Under the pieces are notes generated by a model. The model was not told the origin of the DNA, did not search any database, and worked only from the letters and a program-made list of their open reading frames with translations. Shown here one piece after another: positions 43,620 to 52,116 of a stretch of 64,000 nt of DNA. The stretch's first letter is position 1; each line of letters begins with the position of its first letter. Both the position numbers and the translations under genes were made by a program. The stretch lies in contig JAPMTS010000014.1 of the NCBI GenBank assembly GCA_026552955.1, positions 62,001 to 126,000 on the forward strand. The letters are read 5' to 3'. This DNA comes from Candidatus Methanoperedens sp. (lineage in GTDB: Archaea > Halobacteriota > Methanosarcinia > Methanosarcinales > Methanoperedenaceae).

Positions 43620-44049
43620 GGGTGTTATTCTTACTCCTGTAAAGATTATTCCCGGGGATACAGGGGATGTTCTTCATGCTATGAAGAAAATAGATTCTTC
43701 ATTTCATGGATTCGGAGAAGCCTACTTTTCAACAATCAAAAAAGGAGCTATAAAAGCATGGAAGCGCCACCATGAAATGACTCTTAATGTAGTTGTTCCG
43801 TGTGGAAAAATAAAATTTGTTCTATATGACGATAGAAAGAAATCTTCCACTTATAAAGAATTTTTTCAAATCAACCTGTCTCGTGAAAATTATCAAAGGT
43901 TAACAATACCTCCAATGATATGGATGGGATTCCAGGGTCTGGATGATGGTTTGAATATGTTGCTCAATATTTCCAATATTCTCCATGATCCGGATGAGTC
44001 TGACAGGTTAGATGTTATTAATAGCAATATTAATTATAAATGGGAGTAG
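43612..44049 (+). CDS. RmlC-like cupin, short dTDP-4-keto-sugar epimerase family protein
   Basis: This 145-aa cupin is a short relative of dTDP-4-dehydrorhamnose 3,5-epimerase (usual length about 180). FHGFGEAYFSTIKKGAIKAW, KRHHEMTLNVVVPCGKIKFV and LTIPPMIWMGFQGLDDG hold the RmlC core, with the active-site His in KRHHEMT near residue 48. It lies between rfbG and rfbF, so it probably isomerises CDP-4-keto-6-deoxyglucose or simply binds the product. The truncated length and CDP context make it unlikely to be a true RmlC. Confidence 0.78.
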   Translation: MIEGVILTPVKIIPGDTGDVLHAMKKIDSSFHGFGEAYFSTIKKGAIKAWKRHHEMTLNVVVPCGKIKFVLYDDRKKSSTYKEFFQINLSRENYQRLTIPPMIWMGFQGLDDGLNMLLNISNILHDPDESDRLDVINSNINYKWE

Positions 44050-44055
44050 ATATTT

Positions 44056-44829
44056 ATGAAAACAATTATTTTAGCGGGTGGATTTGGAACGCGGCTTGCT
44101 GAATATACCGATATGAAACCGAAACCCATGGTGGAAATCGGAGGACAGCCGATCCTATGGCATATAATGAACATATATGCTCATTACGGATTTGATGATT
44201 TCATAATAGCTCTGGGATATAAAGGAGAAACTATTAAAGAATATTTTTTAAATTATTATTCCTTGAAATCTGATTTTTCAGTGGATCTATCCAGCGGGAA
44301 GATAGAATATCTAAAAAAGAAAACGGTAGATTGGAAAATAACACTCGTGGATACAGGGCTAAATTCCATGACCGGAGGACGGATCAAACGTCTCAGGAAA
44401 TACATCAACAATGAAACGTTCATGCTTACTTATGGGGACGGAGTTGCAAATATCGACATCCGAAAATTAACAGAATTTCATAAGAATCACGGAAAGATGG
44501 CTACTATTACCGCAGTTCACCCTTCCGCAAGGTTTGGTGAAATGCTTATTTCAAAAGATAACGATGTATTTTCGTTTAAAGAAAAACCTCAGACCACTCT
44601 AGGCTGGATAAATGGAGGATTTTTTGTGCTTGAACCTGAATTCCTTGACCTCATAGAAGACGATAATACCGTGCTTGAAGAAGAACCGCTGATACGGGCA
44701 GCAGAAAAAGGGGAACTTAAAGCGTATCTTCATGAAGGATTCTGGCAATGCATGGATACAGTAAGGGATAGAAAAGTGCTTGAGGATCTCTGGCAAAATG
44801 AAAATGCGAAATGGAAGGTATGGAAATAA
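44056..44829 (+). CDS. rfbF: Glucose-1-phosphate cytidylyltransferase
   Basis: This 257-aa nucleotidyltransferase has the RfbF signature TIILAGGFGTRLAEYTDMKPK with KPMVEIGGQPILWHIM (residues 3-38), IALGYKGETIKEYF, VDTGLNSMTGGRIKRL, LTYGDGVANID and FSFKEKPQTTLGWINGG. It makes CDP-glucose from glucose 1-phosphate and CTP, supplying RfbG. It shares one base with the next gene start (TAATG at 44827-44831). The gene order rfbG, cupin, rfbF, aminotransferase forms a compact CDP-sugar module. Confidence 0.92.
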   Translation: MKTIILAGGFGTRLAEYTDMKPKPMVEIGGQPILWHIMNIYAHYGFDDFIIALGYKGETIKEYFLNYYSLKSDFSVDLSSGKIEYLKKKTVDWKITLVDTGLNSMTGGRIKRLRKYINNETFMLTYGDGVANIDIRKLTEFHKNHGKMATITAVHPSARFGEMLISKDNDVFSFKEKPQTTLGWINGGFFVLEPEFLDLIEDDNTVLEEEPLIRAAEKGELKAYLHEGFWQCMDTVRDRKVLEDLWQNENAKWKVWK

Positions 44830-45941
44830 TGGCTGACAGGTTGATACGTCTTGCCAAATCAGTTATTGGTGATGAAGAAAAAAAGGCGGTAATGGGTGTT
44901 CTTGATCGTGAATATCTTGGTATGGGAAATGAAGTCCAGATCTTTGAAAAAGAATTGAGCTCATTTTTCAACAGGCAGGCCGTTTGTGTTAATACCGGGA
45001 CTGCGGCGCTGCATCTGGCATTGCAGGCTCTTGGATTGGGCCCCGGAGATGAAGTCCTTGTACAATCTTTGACCTACATTGCATCATTCCAGGCAATTTC
45101 AGCAACAGGGGCCAGACCAATCCCATGTGACATAGATCCGGATACAATCACTATTGACATCCATGATGCAAAAAAGCGTTTAACAAAGAGAACGAAAGCA
45201 ATAATGCCCGTTCATTATTCCGGCGGTGTTGGTTCCCTGGATGAGATATATTCCTTTGCCCGGGAGAATAGCCTTCGTGTAGTAGAAGATGCATGTCATG
45301 CATTTGGAGGTAATTATAAAGGAAGAAAAGTAGGAAGTTTTGGAGATATTTCCTGTTTTAGTTTTGATGGGATCAAGAACATTACATGCGGGGAAGGAGG
45401 TGCTATTGTTACTGATGATGAAAAAGTTCTAAAAAGAGCACGAGATGCCCGCCTTCTGGGAGTGGAAAATGATACCGAAAGAAGATATAAAGGTGAGCGA
45501 AGCTGGGATTTCGATGTTAAGAACCAGGGGTGGCGATACCATATGAGCAACCTTATGGCTGCGATAGGGATCGAACAATTGAAAAAATTCCCTGAATTTG
45601 CAAAAAAGCGTAAATATTTTGCAAAAAAATATTATAACAATCTGAATTCATCCGGTTCGGTCGATCTGCTGAAACAGGATTTTGATTCAATTGTCCCTCA
45701 CATTTTTGTGGTAAAATTGAGATCTCATGACAGAGAGAAAATCAGGAGATCATTGCTTGCCCAAGGAATTCAAACAGGAGTGCATTACCAGCCAAATCAT
45801 GAATTAAGTATGTATCAGAGTAGCTCTCTTCCAATCACCGAAAAAATATTCCCTGAATTATTGAGCCTGCCGCTTCATCCCGATCTGAAAGATGAGGATA
45901 TTGATTTTGTTTGTGAGAAGCTCTTTGATTGTACAAAATGA
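44829..45941 (+). CDS. DegT/DnrJ/EryC1/StrS aminotransferase, CDP-sugar associated
   Basis: This 370-aa PLP enzyme has VNTGTAALHLALQALGLGPG near residue 58, VQSLTYIASFQAI, VVEDACHAFGGNY near 160 and SFDGIKNITCGEGGAIVT near 185. The SFDGIK lysine is the internal aldimine, so it is a true aminotransferase and not the lysine-lacking RfbH-type 3-dehydrase. No 2Fe-2S cysteine set is present. In the CDP-glucose module it would produce an amino-6-deoxy sugar rather than a 3,6-dideoxyhexose. The start at 44829 is the TAATG junction. It is followed after 29 bases by a glycosyltransferase. Confidence 0.86.
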   Translation: MADRLIRLAKSVIGDEEKKAVMGVLDREYLGMGNEVQIFEKELSSFFNRQAVCVNTGTAALHLALQALGLGPGDEVLVQSLTYIASFQAISATGARPIPCDIDPDTITIDIHDAKKRLTKRTKAIMPVHYSGGVGSLDEIYSFARENSLRVVEDACHAFGGNYKGRKVGSFGDISCFSFDGIKNITCGEGGAIVTDDEKVLKRARDARLLGVENDTERRYKGERSWDFDVKNQGWRYHMSNLMAAIGIEQLKKFPEFAKKRKYFAKKYYNNLNSSGSVDLLKQDFDSIVPHIFVVKLRSHDREKIRRSLLAQGIQTGVHYQPNHELSMYQSSSLPITEKIFPELLSLPLHPDLKDEDIDFVCEKLFDCTK

Positions 45942-45970
45942 TTGATTTAGGAATCCAAAGGAGATATTAA

Positions 45971-46807
45971 ATGCCGACCACTCAAAATATTCCCAAAGTC
46001 AGTGTTATAATGAATTGTTATAATTGCTCAAAATATTTGCGTGAAGCGATTGATAGTGTTTATGCCCAGACTTTCACAAATTGGGAAATAATATTCTGGG
46101 ATAACGCCTCAACTGACAATAGTTCAAATATTGCAAAAAGTTATGACGCTAAATTACGTTATTTTTGCAGTGATAAAACCACACCGCTTGGGAATGCCCG
46201 CAACCTGGCAGTTCAGCAGGCACGCGGAGAATATATTGCATTTCTTGATTGCGATGATTTATGGCTGCCGGAAAAACTAAAATATCAGGTAGATCTCCTG
46301 GATAACAAACCGGAATTAATGTTAGTATTTTCCAATGACTATATAGTTGATCATATGGGAAATATCCTGAAAAGCGCCTTTGATAATCAAAAACCAGAGA
46401 GGGGGAACGTATTTATAGAATTATTATTGTCCCGAAATTTCATTCAATTATTAACAGTTATTATCAGAAAGAAAGTCCTGGATGAGGTGGGGCTATTCAA
46501 TTCTAATTATAAATCTGCTGAAGAATATGATTTGTTTTTAAAAATTACTTATTTGCATCCTATTGATTATGTTGATATGCCGCTGGCTAAATACCGCCTC
46601 CATGAGAACAATCTGAGCAGGAATCTGAGTATAGGGATCAAAGAAGATCTTGAAATCATGGATGAGTGGTCTAAAAAATATCCTGAAATTAAAAAAGAAT
46701 ATTTCCTACGATTATTAATTAAGAAAATGAGGCTCTATAGGGCATTATATTATTATAATATTATTACACACGCGCATTTGCCAAAAAGATTTATAAAATT
46801 TTATTAA
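45971..46807 (+). CDS. Family 2 glycosyltransferase
   Basis: This 278-aa GT-A glycosyltransferase has SVIMNCYNCSKYLREAIDSVY near the N-terminus, WEIIFWDNASTDNS, FLDCDDLWLPEKL near residue 90 (metal-binding Asp triad), and SAEEYDLFLKITY near 180. The pattern is typical of inverting GT2 enzymes that extend surface glycans. AAAGGAG a few bases before the ATG (45957-45963) supports the start. It is separated from the next gene by 28 bases. Sugar donor is unknown; the neighbouring CDP-sugar enzymes suggest, but do not prove, a link. Confidence 0.85.
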   Translation: MPTTQNIPKVSVIMNCYNCSKYLREAIDSVYAQTFTNWEIIFWDNASTDNSSNIAKSYDAKLRYFCSDKTTPLGNARNLAVQQARGEYIAFLDCDDLWLPEKLKYQVDLLDNKPELMLVFSNDYIVDHMGNILKSAFDNQKPERGNVFIELLLSRNFIQLLTVIIRKKVLDEVGLFNSNYKSAEEYDLFLKITYLHPIDYVDMPLAKYRLHENNLSRNLSIGIKEDLEIMDEWSKKYPEIKKEYFLRLLIKKMRLYRALYYYNIITHAHLPKRFIKFY

Positions 46808-46835
46808 GATAGCTACTATTATTTAATATAAAAAT

Positions 46836-47963
46836 ATGAACATATTGATAATCATAACTCTCCTGACATCATCGATACCTCTTCTAGTTTATTTAATTTA
46901 CGTGATTGCTGTTCTCTTAACAAGGGAATCCCAACCACCTGAAAATTTTACAATTCCCGAAATCACGATAATCATTCCGGCATACAATGAAAGTAAAGTG
47001 ATAGAACATCGAATTCAGAACTTTAAAGATATCAATTACCCGTCAGAAAAAATCCATATTATCGTTGTTGATGACCGATCCACGGATGATACAATTGAAC
47101 TTGCAAAAAAAGCTTTTAAAACGTATGATCTTTCAGGTGAAGTGATCATCAAACAAAAACGCAGTGGCACTAATGCTTCAGTTAACCTTGGGATCGAAAA
47201 GGCCACGACAGATATCATTGTTACAACAGATGCGGATGTTATTTTTGAAAAAGACGCGTTGAAAAATGCCATGGGAATGTTATTGAGCGATGATAAAATA
47301 GGGGCGGTATGCGGTGAACTTGAACCTATCATTGATGAAAAAACATTCACAACACGTTCGGAAAAGGCATATCGCTCAGTTTATGGGAAAATATGCACAT
47401 GGGAAAGCAACATTCATTCCACATATTGTTTCAATGGTCCGCTCATTGTCCTGCGAAAAAAAGCTTTTTCACCGATCCCGGAAAAATCCGGCGCATCTGA
47501 TGCAGGAATGGCGCTTAACATTATTCGCAATGGTTACAGGTGCATTTATGTTTCCTCTGCAAAGTTCAGTGAATACATCGCAAAACAACTTGAACAACAG
47601 CGCCGCCAGAAAATCCGCAGGTCATCAAGATTAATTGAAGCAACACTTTATAATATTGACATGATCTCTTCTAAATATGGACGATTTGGGACGATCGTAT
47701 TTCCATTAAGAATACTGATGTTCATCTTTGTTCCGGCATTATTTTTCATCAGTATTTTGTTATGGTCATATATCCTGGGAGAAATTAATATATTATATGG
47801 ATTAATGGTCTGGATAGGTCTATTTTTCGCGCTTCTTACAGGTATATGGAGTTCAAATATTATTTCCTCATTTATATGGCACCAGATATATCTACTATTT
47901 AGCCTGGCATATTTATTCAGGGGTATGCATATGTGGAGTTCTGTTGACAGGGAGAAAGTTTGA
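46836..47963 (+). CDS. Membrane-bound family 2 glycosyltransferase (processive type)
   Basis: This 375-aa protein has an N-terminal hydrophobic helix (LLTSSIPLLVYLIYVIAVLL), a GT2 catalytic domain with ITIIIPAYNESKVIEHRI, VVDDRSTDDTIELA and VTTDADVIFEKDAL near residue 130, and a QQRRQKIRR segment near residue 252 resembling the Q-x-x-R-x motif. Two or three C-terminal helices (IVFPLRILMFIFVPALFFIS, YGLMVWIGLFFALLTGI, QIYLLFSLAYLF) complete it. This layout is that of membrane-embedded chain or priming transferases. It overlaps the next gene by 4 bases. Confidence 0.86.
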   Translation: MNILIIITLLTSSIPLLVYLIYVIAVLLTRESQPPENFTIPEITIIIPAYNESKVIEHRIQNFKDINYPSEKIHIIVVDDRSTDDTIELAKKAFKTYDLSGEVIIKQKRSGTNASVNLGIEKATTDIIVTTDADVIFEKDALKNAMGMLLSDDKIGAVCGELEPIIDEKTFTTRSEKAYRSVYGKICTWESNIHSTYCFNGPLIVLRKKAFSPIPEKSGASDAGMALNIIRNGYRCIYVSSAKFSEYIAKQLEQQRRQKIRRSSRLIEATLYNIDMISSKYGRFGTIVFPLRILMFIFVPALFFISILLWSYILGEINILYGLMVWIGLFFALLTGIWSSNIISSFIWHQIYLLFSLAYLFRGMHMWSSVDREKV

Positions 47964-49063
47964 AGTATCAAACTTATTTCAGATTCTTCAAAAAGAACAT
48001 GCAAAGCATAGCGGTCCTTGTGCCTCTTGTTCCGGGATCGGACATAGTAGAACAGCCATGCGACGGCATAATGATCTATAGCTTTGCATCACTCCAGGCC
48101 CCCTTCATTTTCCGGGAAGTTTCACAGGCGCGCACAGGATCCATATTCATAGCCGGAGGTCCTCATCCTTCTGCCCGGCCTGAAGAAACGCTGCGATTTT
48201 TTGACTATGTGGTTATAGGCGAAGGCGAGGAAACATTGCCTGAATTGCTGGATGTAATTCGAAATAAAGGAGATATTTCATCAGTAAAGGGTATTGCTTA
48301 TAAAAATGAGGCGAATAATATCGTTTTTACGGGAAAAAGAAATCAGATCGATCTGGATAAATATCCGCCATTTGACTGCCGTATCATGCACAATACCATA
48401 GAGATCACACGTGGATGTCCTTTTTCTTGCGCTTACTGCCAGACTCCCCAATTGTTCGGACACCTTTTAAGACACAGGAGCATTGATGAAATCTCAAAAT
48501 ATGCAAAGTATCTCAGGGATATAAGGTTCACATCTCCTAACGCTTTTGCCTATGGTTCGGATGGAATACATCCCCGCATTGAAAAGATCGAATCGCTTCT
48601 GCGTGCATTATCACCAGGAAAGATCTTTTTTGGAACATTTCCTTCGGAGGTGAGGCCGGAATTCATAAACGACAGGATACTTGAGCTTATTTCGGATCAT
48701 TGTGAAAATAAAACGATAAATATGGGGGGACAGTCAGGAAGCCAGAGGATACTTGAAAGCATAAAGCGAAAACATACGGTGGAGGATATTATCCTCGGGG
48801 CTGAAAAATGCATTGACCACGGGTTTACTCCCGTAGTTGATTTCATATTCGGGCTTCCTGGTGAAACAGAAGAGGACCAGCTTGAAACCCTTAAATTAAT
48901 AAAATGGTTAACGGGAAAGGGAGGAAATGTGCATTCCCATTATTTCATGCCGCTTCCCGGTACACCCTATGAAAACGATGTGCCTGCCCCATTATCAAGA
49001 CAGGTGGGTAAAGTAATGGGCGAGCTTGCACTTCTTGGAAGAACTACAGGGGTGTGGTCTTAA
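47960..49063 (+). CDS. B12-binding-domain radical SAM protein (4 of 4), TIGR04013-like
   Basis: This 367-aa radical SAM protein is shorter than the other three. The N-terminal half has IAVLVPLVPGS, IFIAGGPHPSARPEETLRFF and YVVIGEGEETLPEL, and the core has TRGCPFSCAYCQTPQLFGHL near residue 153, FGTFPSEVRPE and VDFIFGLPGETEED. The pattern resembles the MJ_1487-type B12/radical SAM group of methanogens. A TTG start at 47960 is supported by GGAG at 47951-47954 and overlaps the glycosyltransferase stop; the alternative is the ATG 13 codons on. It may not belong to the glycan pathway, as homologues occur elsewhere in methanogens. Confidence 0.8.
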   Translation: MKYQTYFRFFKKNMQSIAVLVPLVPGSDIVEQPCDGIMIYSFASLQAPFIFREVSQARTGSIFIAGGPHPSARPEETLRFFDYVVIGEGEETLPELLDVIRNKGDISSVKGIAYKNEANNIVFTGKRNQIDLDKYPPFDCRIMHNTIEITRGCPFSCAYCQTPQLFGHLLRHRSIDEISKYAKYLRDIRFTSPNAFAYGSDGIHPRIEKIESLLRALSPGKIFFGTFPSEVRPEFINDRILELISDHCENKTINMGGQSGSQRILESIKRKHTVEDIILGAEKCIDHGFTPVVDFIFGLPGETEEDQLETLKLIKWLTGKGGNVHSHYFMPLPGTPYENDVPAPLSRQVGKVMGELALLGRTTGVWS

Positions 49064-49160
49064 GAGAATCTTTATAAATCATTCTGGAGCAAGGAATCAA
49101 ATGTCTTTGAACAAAAGACAGTATCTTTTAAAGGAGTTGCTAACATAAAGAGAACTAATA

Positions 49161-49709
49161 ATGCGTGAATTCATATTATATTCAAGAACCGGAAGGACTG
49201 ATTCCAGATTTCCCAATCTAAGGGAAGGGGGCAGGCTCGATGTGGTTTACCAGTCGGTCTTAATGTCGCTATTTCGCTCCCATGCGATACGAAGAAACGT
49301 CACATTCCATGCATTACTGGGAGGACCGCCCAACCCGCCGCTTGAACTGATCGTTGAAGGAGAAAAACTCAGGGATGTCCGCACAGATGAAAAAACATGG
49401 GAAGACATTTTACGAAGAGTACTTTCAGGCAGGGAACATCCAGGCATAACCCTCAGGAAAAATAGTCTTCAACACCTGGTAAAAGAGAAAACGAATATAT
49501 TTGTGCTTGAAGAATCCGGAGAGAGTATAAACACCATAGACCTTGGAAGCGACCCTGTTTTTGTGCTCGGTGACCAGGTGGGGCTGCCGAAAAAGGATGA
49601 AGATTTCGTGCTGAGGTATGGAAAAAAAGTCTCGATCGGGGAAAAGGCGTATCTTGCCTCAGCCTGTATTTGCATCATTAATTACATACTTGATAGAAGA
49701 GAGGGGTGA
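49161..49709 (+). CDS. trmY: tRNA (pseudouridine54-N1)-methyltransferase TrmY
   Basis: This 182-aa SPOUT-class methyltransferase methylates N1 of pseudouridine 54 in archaeal tRNAs. The sequence begins REFILYSRTGRTDSRFPNL, has HALLGGPPNPPLELIVEG near residue 50, and ends with FVLGDQVGLPKKDEDFVLR near 132, the AdoMet-binding deep-knot region, followed by a short SACICIINYILD helix. Length is typical. It marks the right end of the glycan locus and is separated from it by 97 bases. Confidence 0.92.
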   Translation: MREFILYSRTGRTDSRFPNLREGGRLDVVYQSVLMSLFRSHAIRRNVTFHALLGGPPNPPLELIVEGEKLRDVRTDEKTWEDILRRVLSGREHPGITLRKNSLQHLVKEKTNIFVLEESGESINTIDLGSDPVFVLGDQVGLPKKDEDFVLRYGKKVSIGEKAYLASACICIINYILDRREG

Positions 49710-49861
49710 TGAAATCATCCGCCATATCTGCGATCGTATATGGCCTGGTTGCCTTGGAGCTGCGTCCGACATCCCTGTTGTCGGATGTGATAACCTTATA
49801 TTCTTGCGAAAATGCGGGGATTTGGTACAGACCCACAAGAGCGTATCTGATTTTTAGTTTT

Positions 49862-49910
49862 GAAAAAAAAATAATGTTCCCGGATAAAGCCGCTGTCACA
49901 CGGCCCTATC
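49862..49910 (-). terminator. Transcription terminator of the cytochrome operon
   Basis: On the minus strand, GATAGGGCCG (49901-49910) can pair with CGGCTTTATC (49883-49892) through an 8-base loop, with two G-U pairs. The transcript then reads into nine consecutive T residues at 49863-49871, about 11 bases past the stem. It lies 28 bases beyond the stop of the HybB-like gene and would end that operon. A hairpin plus U-tract is sequence-visible evidence. Confidence 0.55.
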
Positions 49911-49937
49911 CAGTCACTTTCCCGCAACTTTATTATA

Positions 49938-51206
49938 TTAATGCCCGTCATTCGGGAAATCGGGATGGTCCCGAAGCACCGGCATCCTGTTAACGATCCA
50001 TCGGTACAGCAGTATCTCAATAATGATCACTGATATTACTACAAGAGCTTCCTTCCAGAAGAACAGTTCCCTGTGGGGAAGCTGGTAATTGAAGGTTATC
50101 AGTGTCAGGTTGAACCTGTTGAGTATAATTGCGATCATCGTGAATACTCCTGTTACCTGGATAATTTTCACATTCTTCTTCAATACCCCGTAATAATACG
50201 TCAGGGGAACTATCGCAAACAGCCCTATCTCAACAAGGAACCAGTATCCTATTGGTGAATTGAGATAACCCCACGAGCCTTCATGCGTAATGCTGATCAA
50301 TCTCATTCCAAGATAGGTGAAAAGAACGAACGCAGATGCTTTTCCAAGCCCGATCGTAATATCATCTATGCTTGCAAGATATTCAGGAGATGCCCTGTTC
50401 CTGAAGTAAATTGTCGTGAGCTTGCTGACAACTATCATAAGGGCCATTGCCGCTCCTATGGCAGATATGAATGCAAGCCACGGGAGGTACGACGTATACC
50501 AGAGCGGATGCACCTTACCCGGCGCAAGAAGGAACATGGCATTAAGTGCGGACTGATGAAGAGTGGAAAGCATTACACCGAATATTGTAAGCCCCAGAGT
50601 CGCGCTGACAGCCAGCTTTCGAAGATATTTCTGATTCAGCCAGGCAAAGATCGATGGACAGAATTCAAACAACTGCACGGTCAGATAGAGAGCCACATGC
50701 CAGGCCACAAGGAACATGACCGATGCTGTCCCGAATGAGATTATCATGGGATAATATATCCTCCATGGCCTGCCAAGATCGATCATCAGGAAAATGACCG
50801 CGAACAGGTAGCCCAGAAAACCCAGCAATATCGCGTTCTTGACAATAGGCTGGTATCTCTTAAGCGCGAAAATATATACCCCTGTCCCCACGACAAAACC
50901 ACACCCTGAGAATGGCACTCCGCTGAATAATCCCCATGTCAGGAACAAACCCCATGGCTGTTCATTCGATGCCTCAGTTATCTGGTCAAGTCCAAAAATA
51001 AACCGCATGAGTATCAGATAAAGACCCGCCATGACTACAATACCCGCCGCGATATTAAGGGGAGTGATGAGTGTCCTCATGTATTCCTTAAAGGGAAGAC
51101 CCAGAAATATCTTATCCCTGAACCAGTACGAAATTATTTCGGCACCGGTCAGTTCATCTGTGGGATATATGTGTCTCTTTGCTGATTCATCTCCAAATTC
51201 ATTCAT
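49938..51206 (-). CDS. HybB/NrfD-type membrane quinol-interacting subunit
   Basis: This 422-aa NrfD-family protein (PF03916/HybB-like) has about ten transmembrane helices, starting after residue 50 (ITPLNIAAGIVVMAGLYLILM) and including FSGVPFSGCGFVVGTGVYI, IFLMIDLGRPWRIYYPM near residue 160, and the TLHQSALNAMFLLAPGKVHPLWYT block near 215. These are conserved positions in HybB-like subunits. Such proteins exchange electrons between a membrane quinone or methanophenazine pool and an Fe-S subunit. It overlaps the ferredoxin gene by 8 bases and closes the operon, followed by a terminator. Confidence 0.9.
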   Translation of the reverse strand: MNEFGDESAKRHIYPTDELTGAEIISYWFRDKIFLGLPFKEYMRTLITPLNIAAGIVVMAGLYLILMRFIFGLDQITEASNEQPWGLFLTWGLFSGVPFSGCGFVVGTGVYIFALKRYQPIVKNAILLGFLGYLFAVIFLMIDLGRPWRIYYPMIISFGTASVMFLVAWHVALYLTVQLFEFCPSIFAWLNQKYLRKLAVSATLGLTIFGVMLSTLHQSALNAMFLLAPGKVHPLWYTSYLPWLAFISAIGAAMALMIVVSKLTTIYFRNRASPEYLASIDDITIGLGKASAFVLFTYLGMRLISITHEGSWGYLNSPIGYWFLVEIGLFAIVPLTYYYGVLKKNVKIIQVTGVFTMIAIILNRFNLTLITFNYQLPHRELFFWKEALVVISVIIIEILLYRWIVNRMPVLRDHPDFPNDGH

Positions 51207-52113
51207 GTTTTATTTCCTCCTCAGGTTTTTCATCATGTTCACCATGCGGTTTCTTATGCGACGCCATATAGAAACCTCCAAGCAGGGCAGGCCATGTGAC
51301 CAGCGTCAGATTTACCATGGACAGGAAATCCTTGGTCAATTTCGGGAATGATGTCGTCCCGATGTTTTCCGGAAATCCCATTTTCTCAAATGCTAATTTT
51401 GAAATATACATCCACCCTGTACCGCCTGCCTCGGTTTCACCATACACATGGTCGACATATTTATCAGGTGAATCCCATATTCTCAACTTTGCCATTTTGA
51501 GCAGGTCTTTTTTCTTTCCAAATTGAATGGCTTCAACAGGACATGCTTCGGCGCATGCCGGGACAAGACCGTCTTTGATCCTCTGGTTGCACATGAAACA
51601 TTTCTGTATCTTGGGATCAAAAGCGCTTGAATATTCAAAAGCCGGGACATAGAATGGGCATGCTGTGATGCAATATCGGCATCCAATGCATATTGATTGA
51701 TCCCATACCACAGGCCCTTCTTCTGATTTTGTCAGTGCTGCCACAGGACAGGCTGTAACGCATGCCGGCTCATCGCAATGCATGCACTGCACTTTACGAT
51801 ATACCGGTTTTCCATCCTCTCCATCGAACCTGTTTACTGCGGTATACGACCCGACATCTGCAACATAGGGTCTTCTCTCCTCTTCAAAAACCGAAGTATC
51901 CTCGAATGAGGTCTTCGGAGCAGGGAGATTGTTTGCCTTGTTGCATGCCGCTTCACAGCGTCTGCAACCGATACATCTTGTGGTATCTGTCAGCATACCC
52001 AGGCGTTCGGGATTACCTTCAAAATCCGTTGATCCCAGGACATTCCCGGCTCCAAGAACGCTTGCTGCAACGGCTGTTACGCCGATCTTGACAAGATCTC
52101 TTCTATTTATCAT
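51199..52113 (-). CDS. HybA-like four-cluster ferredoxin with Tat signal
   Basis: This 304-aa protein starts with the twin-arginine motif NRRDLVKIG and a hydrophobic stretch, so it is probably exported folded by Tat. Four ferredoxin-type groups follow: CIGCRRCEAAC near residue 48, CMHCDEPACVTACPV near 110, CIGCRYCITAC near 142 and CFMCNQRIKDGLVPACAEACPV near 172. Together they supply sixteen cysteines for four [4Fe-4S] clusters. A single C-terminal helix (VTWPALLGGFYMA) would anchor it. The order cytochrome, HybA-like, HybB-like matches periplasmic quinol/cytochrome electron-transfer modules. Confidence 0.91.
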   Translation of the reverse strand: MINRRDLVKIGVTAVAASVLGAGNVLGSTDFEGNPERLGMLTDTTRCIGCRRCEAACNKANNLPAPKTSFEDTSVFEEERRPYVADVGSYTAVNRFDGEDGKPVYRKVQCMHCDEPACVTACPVAALTKSEEGPVVWDQSICIGCRYCITACPFYVPAFEYSSAFDPKIQKCFMCNQRIKDGLVPACAEACPVEAIQFGKKKDLLKMAKLRIWDSPDKYVDHVYGETEAGGTGWMYISKLAFEKMGFPENIGTTSFPKLTKDFLSMVNLTLVTWPALLGGFYMASHKKPHGEHDEKPEEEIKHE

Positions 52114-52116
52114 ATC

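Noticed and set aside
44829-45941. RfbH, CDP-4-keto-6-deoxyglucose 3-dehydrase
   Set aside because: The PLP-binding lysine is present (SFDGIKN) and there is no 2Fe-2S cysteine set, so it is an aminotransferase.
49706-49993. GTG-started 95-residue frame overlapping the trmY stop
   Set aside because: It runs through the hairpin and nine-T terminator region of the cytochrome operon and into the 3' end of the HybB-like gene on the other strand. Composition after residue 60 looks random, so it is not called, although its GTGA overlap with trmY is suggestive.
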